A DNA stretch of 64,000 bases from Phenylobacterium sp. (GCF_013911965.1 NZ_JACESE010000001.1:248001-312000); one strand, 5' to 3'. Shown: positions 36,035 through 43,921, counted from the stretch's first letter. Notes: generated by a model not told the origin, from the letters alone. Program-made: numbers and translations.

Positions 36035-36295
36035 GCTACGCGCATCCTTGGCGCCAGGCTCGACCACCAGCGGACGGGCGACGACGGCGAGGCGCCGCTG
36101 CTGGAAGGTCGCGTGGACCTGGCCGTCGCGGCGGATCTCCCGATAGAGGTCCCAGCGAGAGCCGAGACCCCGCAGGACGCTGTCCTCGTGGTCGAGCAAC
36201 GGACCGAAGAAAGGGCGCGTGATGTCGCGGCCGTCCTGGGAGGTGGCGATCTCCTGGAGATCGGGCCGCGCGGCTGCGGGCTCTTCGTCGGCCAT
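36035..36295 (-). pseudogene. Portal protein (Mu gp29/DUF935-like), N-terminal remnant
   Basis: The first 85-87 residues are DUF935-like: DLQEIATSQDGRDITRPFFG, DGQVHATFQQRRLAVVARPL and VVEPGAKDARS. After that the frame changes into the middle of gpF, read out of frame, with an artificial end at 35921. A full portal has about 450-550 residues, so most of it is deleted. The portal is the head's DNA-entry ring, and no phage with a head can be made without it. The gene starts right after the terminase stop, the correct place. Confidence 0.8.
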
Positions 36296-36296
36296 G

Positions 36297-37970
36297 TCAG
36301 TACCCGTGGAGCAGGAGTTCGGAGGCCGCGACGCCGAAGCCGCGGCTCTCGACCAGCACCGGATCGCTCGGCAGGACGGAGCCGGTGCTTGCGAAGTCGA
36401 TCTCGCCGGCGACGCCCTGGCGCAGGGCGAAGACGGACATCACCAGGGCGACGGCGGCGTCGGCGTGGCGCTTGAGGTCCGCCGAGGCTTTCGAGAGCGC
36501 GGCGTCCTCGCCCTTTGATGTGGCGCGCTCTTCCGGAATCGTCGGCACGCCGCCCTGAACCTTGACGGCCCGCAGGTCGGCGCTGGTGTCCCGGTCGCGG
36601 GGGATCTTGAAGCGGCTGTCCTCGAAGCGCTGCTTCACCGGCGGACCATGCTCGCGCCACCAGGCGGTGTTGGTGTTCAGCACCGCCAGGACGCGGGCGC
36701 CAAAGGCCTGGACGAGGCGCTCGGCCAGATAGAGGCCGTTGCCTTGGCCATCGATCGCCGCCCGCCATCGCCGCAGGCGATGGAGCAGGTACTTCCAGAG
36801 GTACTCCTGCTCGGTGAAAGGCACGTTGCGCATCTCGACGACGAAGGGCGTCCGCAGCGATCGGTCCGGCTCCTCGACCAGCGGCCAGATGACCGAGAGG
36901 TCGGAACGCCGGGCGAAGTCGCCGCCGACGCTGACGATGTCGTGCGCGCCGAACTTGCGGATCTCGGGCAGCAGGTGCGCCTCGCACCACTCCCGGATGA
37001 AGGCCTGCCGCAGGTGGTCCGGCTGGAAGGTGAAGGCGTCTTCGCAAGCCAGGCGAAGGACCGGGATCGCCGGGTCCTCGGCCCGCTCGATCTCATCGAA
37101 GGTGAGCCACGAGCCGGTGCCCTTGGATGGGATGCAGTCCAGCTCCTCGGCGGCGTGGACCCCGTAGAGCTTGCGGATCTTCGCGACCCACGCCTCCCGT
37201 CCCTCGGCCGTCAGCGGCAGGCCGCGGATCTTCGCCACCCGTTCGTACATGCCGTCGGCCACGGCGTCGGCGAAGGTGATGCGCTGGACGACGCCTTCCT
37301 GCTCGCCAGCGTGGATCCTCTGGATCAGCTTGTTGAAGTCGCTGTCCACCCCGTGATGCGAGGACATGATGACGACCGAGCCGCCGAGCATGACCAGCGC
37401 CATGGCGGCCTTCACCAGGTCGTCCAGGCTGTTGACGAAGGCGCCCTCGTCGATGCGGACCCGGCCCTGCTTGCCCCGCAGAGAACGCGGCGCGCTGGAG
37501 AGCGCCTGGATGCTGAAGCCGGAGGCGAAGTCGATCCGGAAGGCCTTGATCTGCTTCGTCTCGTCCTGACCGGGCACCTCGTCCTCGAACATCATCTCGC
37601 CGACCGCGGCGTCGATGCCCATGAAGGCCTTGGCGAAGCCGGCGCAGGCCTGGATGTACTCCCGCGCCATGTCCTGGCTGTAGGAGATGTAGAGCGTGTC
37701 CTCGCCGCCCGCGCTCCGATCGGTGGCGGACGTGATCACGTCATCGCCGGCGAAGGCCCAGGTGATCCCGACCCGGCGGCTCTTCTCGATGACGACCAGC
37801 TCGTGCTGGTGCGATAGGGCGACGGCCTTCTTCTGGTACTCGTGGAAGACGCCTTCCACGCCCAGCAGCTGCACCGCCTCGACAACCGACAGGGCGACGT
37901 TCGAGGCTGTCGCCGCCACCTCGGCGGCGCGAGCCTCACGCGCTTGGGACTCGTCCTGCAGCTCGCTCAT
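36297..37970 (-). CDS. Terminase large subunit (Mu gp28-like)
   Basis: 557 residues. The Walker-A-like region VVIEKSRRVGITWAF (about 59-73) and the acidic strand GRVRIDEGAFVNSLDDL are the ATPase landmarks of this terminase branch. GSVVIMSSHHGVDSDFNKL is the coupling motif that follows. The C-terminal nuclease half carries DFARRSDLSVIWPLVE. It powers DNA packaging into the head. It appears full length and intact. Confidence 0.87.
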   Translation of the reverse strand: MSELQDESQAREARAAEVAATASNVALSVVEAVQLLGVEGVFHEYQKKAVALSHQHELVVIEKSRRVGITWAFAGDDVITSATDRSAGGEDTLYISYSQDMAREYIQACAGFAKAFMGIDAAVGEMMFEDEVPGQDETKQIKAFRIDFASGFSIQALSSAPRSLRGKQGRVRIDEGAFVNSLDDLVKAAMALVMLGGSVVIMSSHHGVDSDFNKLIQRIHAGEQEGVVQRITFADAVADGMYERVAKIRGLPLTAEGREAWVAKIRKLYGVHAAEELDCIPSKGTGSWLTFDEIERAEDPAIPVLRLACEDAFTFQPDHLRQAFIREWCEAHLLPEIRKFGAHDIVSVGGDFARRSDLSVIWPLVEEPDRSLRTPFVVEMRNVPFTEQEYLWKYLLHRLRRWRAAIDGQGNGLYLAERLVQAFGARVLAVLNTNTAWWREHGPPVKQRFEDSRFKIPRDRDTSADLRAVKVQGGVPTIPEERATSKGEDAALSKASADLKRHADAAVALVMSVFALRQGVAGEIDFASTGSVLPSDPVLVESRGFGVAASELLLHGY

Positions 37971-38314
37971 GGGCCGGCCGTCGGCGTTGTCGGCGACACG
38001 GCCTCGCTGACCTGGTCGATGCGCACGCCCAGGATCTGCGCACGGACGGTGCGGGCCGTTTCAGCCGACCAGCCGAGCTGGCCGTCGACCTTCAGGAACG
38101 GCTTGCCCTGCCGGTTCAACGCGCGCTGCAGGATCTTGATCGCCGCCGTCGTGCCGCCGTTGACCGCCTGGTCGAACATGGCGGCGTCATAGGGACGCGG
38201 CAGGCTCCACAGCTCAGGGCCGATGAAGAAGTGCTTCAGGTAGATCGAGCGGGCGAGCCGATCATGCACCCGCTGGATCACATCGCGGGACAGTTGGAAC
38301 CAGCTCCCGGTCAT
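37967..38314 (-). CDS. Short endolysin-like protein (C-terminal GH108/PG-binding-3 type)
   Basis: 115 residues, bounded by an in-frame stop just upstream of ATG 38314. SIYLKHFFIGPELWSLPRPY, AAMFDQAVNGGTTAAIKILQ and FLKVDGQLGWSAETARTV match the second half of phage lysozymes of the GH108/TtsA type, where a peptidoglycan-binding helix bundle ends the protein. The N-terminal catalytic half with its Glu is absent, so it may be a truncated endolysin. The alternative, a small terminase gp27-type protein, fits the position but not the motifs. Confidence 0.5.
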   Translation of the reverse strand: MTGSWFQLSRDVIQRVHDRLARSIYLKHFFIGPELWSLPRPYDAAMFDQAVNGGTTAAIKILQRALNRQGKPFLKVDGQLGWSAETARTVRAQILGVRIDQVSEAVSPTTPTAGP

Positions 38315-38967
38315 TCAGAGCCACCTTCGCCCGCGGCAAGGCTCGCCCGCAGCAGCTCGCCGGCGGCCGCGATCATCTTGTCCAGCTCGCCTTCGCTGAC
38401 GCCCTGCAGGCGCGCCGGCGGCTCCCCGAGCTGGCGCAGCTGGGCGTTATGCAGGCGGGCCTTCAGCGTCCAGACTTGCCGGTCCGGTTTGATCAGCGAC
38501 AGATCCTGGCTCCAGCCGGCGCGCTCGGCCATGGCCTTCAGCGCCTCGATCAGGCGGTAGCCCTGCGCCTGGTCGGCCCACTGCAGCCGATCGACGCCCA
38601 GCTGGCGCTTGGCGAAGGCTTCCAGGCTGGCCTCGGTGGACGAGCGAACCACGCCCAGGTTCCAGAGCGAGATCCACATGGCTCGCGCCTTCAGGGCGAC
38701 CGGATGGGTCGCGGCCTTGCGGCGGGAAACGGGCGCCGTACCCGTTCTCGCCCGGGCGGCGGGCTTCGGCCTCCATCCCAGCCGCTTGAACTCGGCCAGC
38801 ACGGCATCGAGCTGGGCGTCGGTGCAATCGCCGGCCGAGCGATGGCCGCCGGTCACCCGCTCGATCACGTCGCGGCGGGCGTCCTCGTCCAGGGCCAGCT
38901 CCTTGGCCGCCAGATGGATCTTGGCCAGCATGGCGTGGCGGCCGCTGAAGGCGCGGGCGGCGGTCAT
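38311..38967 (-). CDS. GemA-family regulatory protein (Mu gp16-like)
   Basis: 218 residues from ATG 38967, which overlaps the stop of the upstream gene (ATGA). RHAMLAKIHLAAKELALDED, RDVIERVTGGHRSAGDCTD and WISLWNLGVVRSSTEASLEAF are the GemA/gp16 family segments. In Mu, GemA modulates host gene expression and DNA supercoiling in the early-middle phase. An N-terminal reading frame extends further but lacks coding character. Confidence 0.82.
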   Translation of the reverse strand: MTAARAFSGRHAMLAKIHLAAKELALDEDARRDVIERVTGGHRSAGDCTDAQLDAVLAEFKRLGWRPKPAARARTGTAPVSRRKAATHPVALKARAMWISLWNLGVVRSSTEASLEAFAKRQLGVDRLQWADQAQGYRLIEALKAMAERAGWSQDLSLIKPDRQVWTLKARLHNAQLRQLGEPPARLQGVSEGELDKMIAAAGELLRASLAAGEGGSE

Positions 38968-39245
38968 GACAGCCCCGCCTTGGCTTCGTTCGCCTCCGCG
39001 ACCAGGCGCTCCCAGGCGAGGTGCTTCGCGCGGTGCGCCTGGTCCAGCTGGTTGGGAGACGCGAACAGCCCGTCGTCGCCGAGACGGCGCACCGCCCGGG
39101 CGGCCACGCTGTAGGCCTTCCGCGCTTCCGGGGTCGCCAAGCGGGCGCACTTGCCGCAGATGATCCTGGTGCCGGGCTCGTAGCGATCGGCAGGCGCCGT
39201 GCGACGGCAGGTCAGCACCTCGCAGGGGATGCGTCCGGGCTTCAT
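38964..39245 (-). CDS. Small zinc-ribbon-like phage protein
   Basis: 93 residues from ATG 39245. Four Cys (PCEVLTCRR and IICGKCARL, about residues 8-30) suggest zinc binding. The remainder is helical (LDQAHRAKHLAWERLVAEAN). It is the gene just before GemA in the early operon, with ATGA overlaps on both sides. Possibly a regulator. Confidence 0.5.
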   Translation of the reverse strand: MKPGRIPCEVLTCRRTAPADRYEPGTRIICGKCARLATPEARKAYSVAARAVRRLGDDGLFASPNQLDQAHRAKHLAWERLVAEANEAKAGLS

Positions 39246-39529
39246 GCGCTTGCTCCCGCCCGATAGATCAGGCGCGTCTGCAGCGTCTCTTCGGCGAGCT
39301 TCCAGCCATCCTTCGCGCGGCGCAGGCGCACCTTCAGCGTGAAAGGCTGGCCCTTTTCGTCCGAAAAGTCGGCCGACCAGGTCATGCTGGCGCCGCCCTG
39401 GCTCACACGGACCGTCGCCGGCGGCGTCCAACCGACCGCCGCCATGCGAAAGAGCCCTTCGATGGCCGGGCTCCAGGCCACCACTTTTGTCTGACGCGCC
39501 GGCCGGCGCGAGATCTTGCGGCGAGCCAT
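39242..39529 (-). CDS. Hypothetical early phage protein
   Basis: 95 residues from ATG 39529 (MARRKISRRPARQTKVVAWS). A basic N-terminus is followed by alternating beta strands (ASMTWSADFSDEKGQPFTLK). No family is recognised. It is coupled to neighbours on both sides. Confidence 0.45.
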   Translation of the reverse strand: MARRKISRRPARQTKVVAWSPAIEGLFRMAAVGWTPPATVRVSQGGASMTWSADFSDEKGQPFTLKVRLRRAKDGWKLAEETLQTRLIYRAGASA

Positions 39530-39765
39530 CAGCGCGGCTCCTCGTGAAGCGGGATGACGGAGACGATGGTCCCCTGGCGCGCGACCAGCCGGACACCGAG
39601 GCTGGGCAGCTGCAGGCCGGCCGCGCCCTTGGCGATCCATCCCTGCGGGTCGCAGGCCAGGATCGCTTGCCGGGCGCGCTCGACGTTCTGGCCCTCGACC
39701 CGCTCCAGCCAGCGGATGACGGCGTGATCGGTGACGCGAACGATGTGGCGGATTGGGAAGCTCAT
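39529..39765 (-). CDS. Hypothetical early phage protein
   Basis: 78 residues from ATG 39765 (MSFPIRHIVRVTDHAVIRWL). The segment VTDHAVIRWLERVEGQNVER is a small helical motif seen in phage and toxin-like proteins with a basic helix. It ends LHEEPR. The role is unknown. Starts upstream of 39765 give no coding signal. Confidence 0.45.
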   Translation of the reverse strand: MSFPIRHIVRVTDHAVIRWLERVEGQNVERARQAILACDPQGWIAKGAAGLQLPSLGVRLVARQGTIVSVIPLHEEPR

Positions 39766-40256
39766 GAGCCACCGCCGAGTTGTTCGACTTCGCGAGAGAG
39801 CGCCTGCACCCGCGCCGCCCACTGTTCACGGTTCGCCAGAGCGCTGGCCGCTGCCTTCTCCGCCGCCGCCGCGCTGCGGCGGGCCTGGCGAAGGGCGCGG
39901 GTCAGGTGGCGCCGTTGCGGCGATGGCAGGTTGAGGTCGGGGACAGGCACGCCGAGGATCTCCCGGCAGATCTCCTCGACAGCGGTCAGCTCAGACGCCT
40001 CCCCACGGCGGCAACGAACCGAGGCGGCGCCGGCAGCCTCGTAAGCGCCCACAAGAGTCAGGCCGAGCGCCTCACAGAGCTGGATCCATGAGCGGTCCGG
40101 CCGCAGCGCCCGGGCCAGCATCGCAGCCCGCTGGCGCGCCTCGACCGCCGCGCCGCGAGGCGCACGGTCGGCCCGCATGGCTTCGACGGTAATGCCGGCC
40201 TGCTCGGCTACAGCGGCGACCACCTCGGCGATGCGGACCTTGCGGGGCGTCAGCAT
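39762..40256 (-). CDS. Phage protein with DnaA domain-IV-like HTH
   Basis: 164 residues from ATG 40256. Residues 5-75 (RIAEVVAAVAEQAGITVEAM, then AAVEARQRAAMLARALRPD, RSWIQLCEALGL) resemble DnaA domain IV, the helix-turn-helix that contacts DnaA boxes. No AAA+ ATPase part is present. The C-terminal 60 residues are a coiled coil (HLTRALRQARRSAAAAEKAA). A stand-alone DnaA-C domain might bind DnaA boxes in the phage or host origin. The match is by motif recall. Confidence 0.5.
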   Translation of the reverse strand: MLTPRKVRIAEVVAAVAEQAGITVEAMRADRAPRGAAVEARQRAAMLARALRPDRSWIQLCEALGLTLVGAYEAAGAASVRCRRGEASELTAVEEICREILGVPVPDLNLPSPQRRHLTRALRQARRSAAAAEKAAASALANREQWAARVQALSREVEQLGGGS

Positions 40257-40257
40257 G

Positions 40258-40497
40258 TCACGCCGCCTCCGCCTCGCCCTGGGCCAGGCGCTCCGCCATG
40301 GCGCGGCGCATGGCCTCCAGCGCGGTGCGCAGCACCTGCCACTCGGCCTCGGTGACCACGGCTTCGCGGCGATAGGTGACGAACCGCTGGCCGATCTCGG
40401 CCACCGTCTCGGCCTCAAAGGGCGACAGCGCCTCGGCCGCCCGGCCGAGCAGGACGCCCGAGGAGATGATGTCCAGCACTTCGGGATCGCGGAGCAT
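40258..40497 (-). CDS. Small hypothetical early phage protein
   Basis: 79 residues, all-helical (LRDPEVLDIISSGVLLGRAA, ALEAMRRAMAERLAQGEAE). It starts at an ATG overlapping the upstream stop. No family is recognised. Confidence 0.45.
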   Translation of the reverse strand: MLRDPEVLDIISSGVLLGRAAEALSPFEAETVAEIGQRFVTYRREAVVTEAEWQVLRTALEAMRRAMAERLAQGEAEAA

Positions 40498-40703
40498 CAG
40501 TGGACCTCCGTCATCGGGGTGGCGGCCACCTGGGCGGCCTTGTCGGCGACCTGATTCAGGGTGGCGGCGACCTTGCGGGCCTGCTCGGGCGCCATGACCA
40601 GGATGGCGAGCTTGCCCCCCTGGCTGTTCAGCAGGCGCAGGTGGACCAGGCCGTGGGCGTCCACGGCCAGGCCGATGGCCTGGGAGATGGCGGGCCGTTC
40701 CAT
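40497..40703 (-). CDS. Small hypothetical early phage protein
   Basis: 68 residues from ATG 40703; an upstream GTG at 40706 is also possible. AIGLAVDAHGLVHLRLLNSQ is followed by GKLAILVMAPEQARKVAATL, a beta-beta-helix arrangement. It overlaps both neighbours. Unknown. Confidence 0.45.
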   Translation of the reverse strand: MERPAISQAIGLAVDAHGLVHLRLLNSQGGKLAILVMAPEQARKVAATLNQVADKAAQVAATPMTEVH

Positions 40704-41404
40704 CACGCCGCCGCCAGATCGATGGTGACCAGCTGCCAGGGAGCGCTGGTGCTCGCGCGACGATGGAACCGGAAATACTCCTTGGTCCCGATCGGGCGGA
40801 TGCTGTCGGTGACCGCCTTCATGGCGCGCTTCCAGCGCTCGTCCTCGATGCGGTAGCGCAGCAGCGAGAACATTCGGGCCGGCGAGACGTCGTTCTGCTT
40901 GTCCACGTTGAAGGCGTTCTGGACGATGGTGCGCAGCTCAGCGCCGGTCTCCGACGACCAGTCCAGCAGGCACTCGTCCACGAGCGCCTTGGCCGCCTGG
41001 AGTTCCGGCCCGAAGGTCAGGCTCGCCTGGGCGTGGCGGGCCTCTTCGCCCTGCAGCAGCAGCAGGCCTTCGTCCTGCAGGCACACGTCCCAGAGCCACA
41101 GGCAGCCGGTCGCCCGCACGAAGGCGATGAAGCGGACCAGGCTGATGTTGTGGGTGGTCTTGGACGGTGCGGTGTAGGCGTAGAGCTGCTGCGGCGTGAC
41201 CTCGTCGTCGCCCAGCAGCTCGGTCATCTCGGCGGCGATGACCGGAACCGTCTTCCCGCTCTCGCGGACGGCCTCCATCATCGACATGGAGATCTGGCGC
41301 TTCATGTCGAGCGCCTTGGGCAGGCTCTGCGGCGCCCGCACCGGCCAGACCCGCTCGACGTCGAACAGATCGCCCGTCCGATTGTCCCCCTTGGCCTTAG
41401 CCAT
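40703..41404 (-). CDS. Hypothetical early phage protein
   Basis: 233 residues from ATG 41404 (MAKAKGDNRTGDLFDVERVW). SMMEAVRESGKTVPVIAAEM, then QLYAYTAPSKTTHNISLVRF, suggests helical folds. I do not recognise a family; the length and position upstream of the small genes match early genes of unknown role in Mu-like phages. Confidence 0.5.
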   Translation of the reverse strand: MAKAKGDNRTGDLFDVERVWPVRAPQSLPKALDMKRQISMSMMEAVRESGKTVPVIAAEMTELLGDDEVTPQQLYAYTAPSKTTHNISLVRFIAFVRATGCLWLWDVCLQDEGLLLLQGEEARHAQASLTFGPELQAAKALVDECLLDWSSETGAELRTIVQNAFNVDKQNDVSPARMFSLLRYRIEDERWKRAMKAVTDSIRPIGTKEYFRFHRRASTSAPWQLVTIDLAAA

Positions 41405-41499
41405 GGGCGACCTCCGTCCCGGTTGGCCGCCGCCGCAGGGGTGCAACCGCACCTCGCGCCGTTATCCTGCGACGGGCGAATCTCCGGGAGGGCGCGGCG

Positions 41500-41856
41500 T
41501 TGGACGAAATCTTGGACCGCTTGGGCTCACTGGAAGCCCTCGTGGAGGCCATTTCCGGCGACGCCGTACCAGCGGCGACCGCCAACACAGCGTTTCTCGC
41601 CGCAATCGTGGCGGCGCTCGTACGCCACAACGCGATTTCGGTGATCCATGTCGAGGACGCGCTCGCGGCGCAGCGGAAGCTCATTGAGAGTCTCCGGGCG
41701 CAGAGCGTGAACATGAATCTTGAGGTCGCAGCTCACGACGACCTCGAACGGAAGCTAAGTACCGCTCTTTCCTGGCAAGATATCGATCTCGCTCGTCCGC
41801 CCCCATGGGAAACTCATGCGGGACCGGGTCAACCTTGGGCGCCAGCCAACGATTGA
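41500..41856 (+). CDS. Hypothetical plus-strand gene inside the early region
   Basis: 118 residues from TTG 41500, preceded by GGGAGG at slightly long spacing. DEILDRLGSLEALVEAISGD, then ALVRHNAISVIHVEDALAAQ, then KLIESLRAQSVNMNLEVAAH give a plausible helical protein. It occupies the 530-base gap between two minus-strand early genes and runs against them. It may be a lysogen-expressed gene. The TTG start is uncertain. Confidence 0.4.
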   Translation: MDEILDRLGSLEALVEAISGDAVPAATANTAFLAAIVAALVRHNAISVIHVEDALAAQRKLIESLRAQSVNMNLEVAAHDDLERKLSTALSWQDIDLARPPPWETHAGPGQPWAPAND

Positions 41857-41933
41857 AGCGCCGCGGACCGACCCACTGGCGCACCGGACCTAGAAGACCT
41901 GCTAAAGCGCGACGGATGGATGGCGAAAGGCGC

Positions 41934-42902
41934 TCACGCATCGTCGCCTCCCAGCAGGTCGGTCTCGACCTCTTCGACCGCCTTGGGCGCCACGCGCGCC
42001 TGATAGGCGCCGTACTCCGGCGCATCCGTCGGGATCACCGCCCAGCCCTTGGGCAGGGAAAGCCCCGCTAGCCGGTCCAGGACCGCTCGGCGCTGACTGG
42101 GCGTGGCGACCTTCCAGAGCTTCTCGAACTCGCCGGGGATGTCGCGCGCCTTGGCCTTGGCGGCCGGCGGCGGCTTCCCAGCCGCGATCGCCACCGCCGC
42201 CGAGACGTTCTTCGTCTGGCCGGCCAGCAGCGGCTCCAGCGCCGCGGCCTGTAGGGCCGGATCGCCGAGGCCGGCGAGGCCCCAGAGAACCCCCTCAGCC
42301 TTCGCAATCCAGGTCCCGTGTATGCGGGCGCGAAGCTCGGGGGAGAGGCCATTAATGGTCGCCCAGGCGCGCTTCACCGTGGACTCTGACAGGCCGACCT
42401 CGCCCGCCGTATCGACGGCGAAGCCCATGGTCTGGGGCGCCCCGCCCGTAAATTGGGTAATGTTTACCTCTTTTTTCGGGCGGCCCCGTTTGCGCTGGAG
42501 GGTCCCTTCCTCAACGCTGATCCGGTCCGGAAACCGGCGGCTCCAAACGGCGAACCGCGCCTCGAGCATCTCCGCCCGCTCGAGCGGCGTGAGGCCGCGA
42601 CGGACCAGGTTCTCGTCGATCTCGATCTGACGCGCTTCGTCGTCGCTCAGCGGCCGGATCGTCGCTGGGATGGTGGCCCGGCCCAGGCCGCGCATGGCGG
42701 CCAGGCGGTGGGCGCCGGCGACCAGCTCGTACCGCTGCTCGCCCTCCTCGCCTGCGATGGGGCGGACCAGAATGGATCCGAAGAACACCGTCTCCTGGAT
42801 GGCGACCTGCAGGTTCTGGACGGCGGCGGGATCGACCGGGCGAAGCCGCGGGCCGACGCTGATCATCGAAATCGGCAGGTCAACAGGCGCTGCGGAGGCC
42901 AT
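41934..42902 (-). CDS. ParB-like N-terminal domain protein
   Basis: 322 residues from ATG 42902. The ParB core is clear: LRPVDPAAVQNLQVAIQET, QRYELVAGAHRLAAMRGLG (box II region) and EIDENLVRRGLTPLERAEML. A likely helix-turn-helix follows (DTAGEVGLSESTVKRAWATI). The C-terminal dimerisation part of chromosomal ParB is not obvious. ParB proteins are CTPases that load on parS sites. No ParA gene is adjacent, so a transcription or replication role is as likely as partition. Confidence 0.75.
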   Translation of the reverse strand: MASAAPVDLPISMISVGPRLRPVDPAAVQNLQVAIQETVFFGSILVRPIAGEEGEQRYELVAGAHRLAAMRGLGRATIPATIRPLSDDEARQIEIDENLVRRGLTPLERAEMLEARFAVWSRRFPDRISVEEGTLQRKRGRPKKEVNITQFTGGAPQTMGFAVDTAGEVGLSESTVKRAWATINGLSPELRARIHGTWIAKAEGVLWGLAGLGDPALQAAALEPLLAGQTKNVSAAVAIAAGKPPPAAKAKARDIPGEFEKLWKVATPSQRRAVLDRLAGLSLPKGWAVIPTDAPEYGAYQARVAPKAVEEVETDLLGGDDA

Positions 42903-43606
42903 CAGAGACCGCCCCCCCGCGCGCGCTTCAACTCGTCCAGCCGAAGCCACCAGCGATGCAAGGTGCTGCGGCTTGGCGTCCTTGCGGGACCGAACCGCTC
43001 CCTCATCCCCGCCAGGACGTCATCGATCCGGCCTTGACGATGGGTCGCCAGAATGTGCTGCCGGACCTCCACATCCCCGAAGAGGGCTGGGCGTCGTCCG
43101 GGCCGAAGTTCCGCCCACACATCGGCGTGCGTCAGCGCCAGGGCGCGTGCGCCGTGATCGCCGTCGCGCAGCCGCTGCCCCAGCCCCTCCAGCGCATCGA
43201 GCCGTTCGGTGAGACGCGCGAGCTGGGCGGCGACGGGGTCGCCGGCCGCGATGGGCGTCACGTCGCCTCGGGGCGCCGCCTGAAGCTCCCCGCGACGCCA
43301 GGCCATGAAGACCTCGATCACCTGGCGGCGCACCTCGGCCGCCTCCGGCGTCCGGGCGAACATGCAGACCAGCAGGGCCTGCGCTTCGTTCAGGAGATAT
43401 TCGGTAGTCGGGCGCCCGCCGGCCTTACCCGAGGTTTTCGCCACGGTGGCGAGAACCCCTAGGTCCGCGAGTTCGTCGGCGTTCCTGCGGATCAGGTTTC
43501 GAACATTGCTGACGCGCTCGAATCCGAGGCGCTCCCCCAATTCCAGGTCGCGCACCCGCGGCTCTGCGGCCATCACGTACAGGTCGGATATCGCCAGGGG
43601 GCGCAT
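42902..43606 (-). CDS. Rha/antirepressor-like phage regulatory protein
   Basis: 234 residues. GGRPTTEYLLNEAQALLVCM followed by RRQVIEVFMAWRRGELQ is the Rha/phage regulatory-protein core. The C-terminal part ends PARTPSRSTLHRWWLRLDEL, a second helix-turn-helix-like segment. It occupies the place where Mu has its transposase. The coding DNA at 43433-43457 holds a near-perfect 12-bp dyad identical in one arm to a dyad of the 44.7 kb array. Overlap with the ParB gene start indicates coupling. Confidence 0.5.
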   Translation of the reverse strand: MRPLAISDLYVMAAEPRVRDLELGERLGFERVSNVRNLIRRNADELADLGVLATVAKTSGKAGGRPTTEYLLNEAQALLVCMFARTPEAAEVRRQVIEVFMAWRRGELQAAPRGDVTPIAAGDPVAAQLARLTERLDALEGLGQRLRDGDHGARALALTHADVWAELRPGRRPALFGDVEVRQHILATHRQGRIDDVLAGMRERFGPARTPSRSTLHRWWLRLDELKRARGGGL

Positions 43607-43608
43607 GT

Positions 43609-43848
43609 CTAGCAGCCCCGCGCTTTTGGACGTTGGGTGGATGCGGTTTCCGCGCTAATTCCTGCATCGGAGATCAGCCGCTTACGCCACTCCTGGGCGC
43701 AGGGGCCATTTGTGCGGCCGCGAAGGACCTGGATCAGGTAGCTGGCGCTGACGCTGTTCTCCGCCGACCACGCCCTCAGAGAGGAACCTTGTCGAATGAA
43801 GCCGATGCGCACCTCGCGCAGCAGATCGGGGCCTGGGCTCGGGGTCAT
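43609..43848 (-). CDS. Small HTH regulator (Ner-like position)
   Basis: 79 residues. SLRAWSAENSVSASYLIQVL is a helix-turn-helix like that of Mu Ner and other short phage repressors. The gene is first in the minus-strand early operon and faces the repressor across the 79-bp operator region. Ner in Mu turns down early transcription. The start at 43848 gives the full helix. Confidence 0.6.
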   Translation of the reverse strand: MTPSPGPDLLREVRIGFIRQGSSLRAWSAENSVSASYLIQVLRGRTNGPCAQEWRKRLISDAGISAETASTQRPKARGC

Positions 43849-43862
43849 GATTGTTAACGTCG

Positions 43863-43921
43863 CTCACGTGCAATGGATGTTCACGCGTGAACACTCTAGC
43901 GACAAGCGTTCACGTGTAAAC
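43863..43921. promoter_or_regulatory. Operator region with three related dyads between repressor and Ner-like gene
   Basis: Dyad 2 is TGTTCACGCGTGAACA (43878-43893), a perfect 16-bp palindrome. Dyad 3 is GTTCACGTGTAAAC (43908-43921), imperfect. Dyad 1 is a weaker CTCACGTGCA (43863-43872). The centres are 18 and 29 bases apart. The layout fits cooperative binding by the repressor and/or the Ner-like protein over divergent promoters. The half-site GTTCACG also resembles the parS half-site, which makes the phage ParB-like protein a further candidate. Confidence 0.6.
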
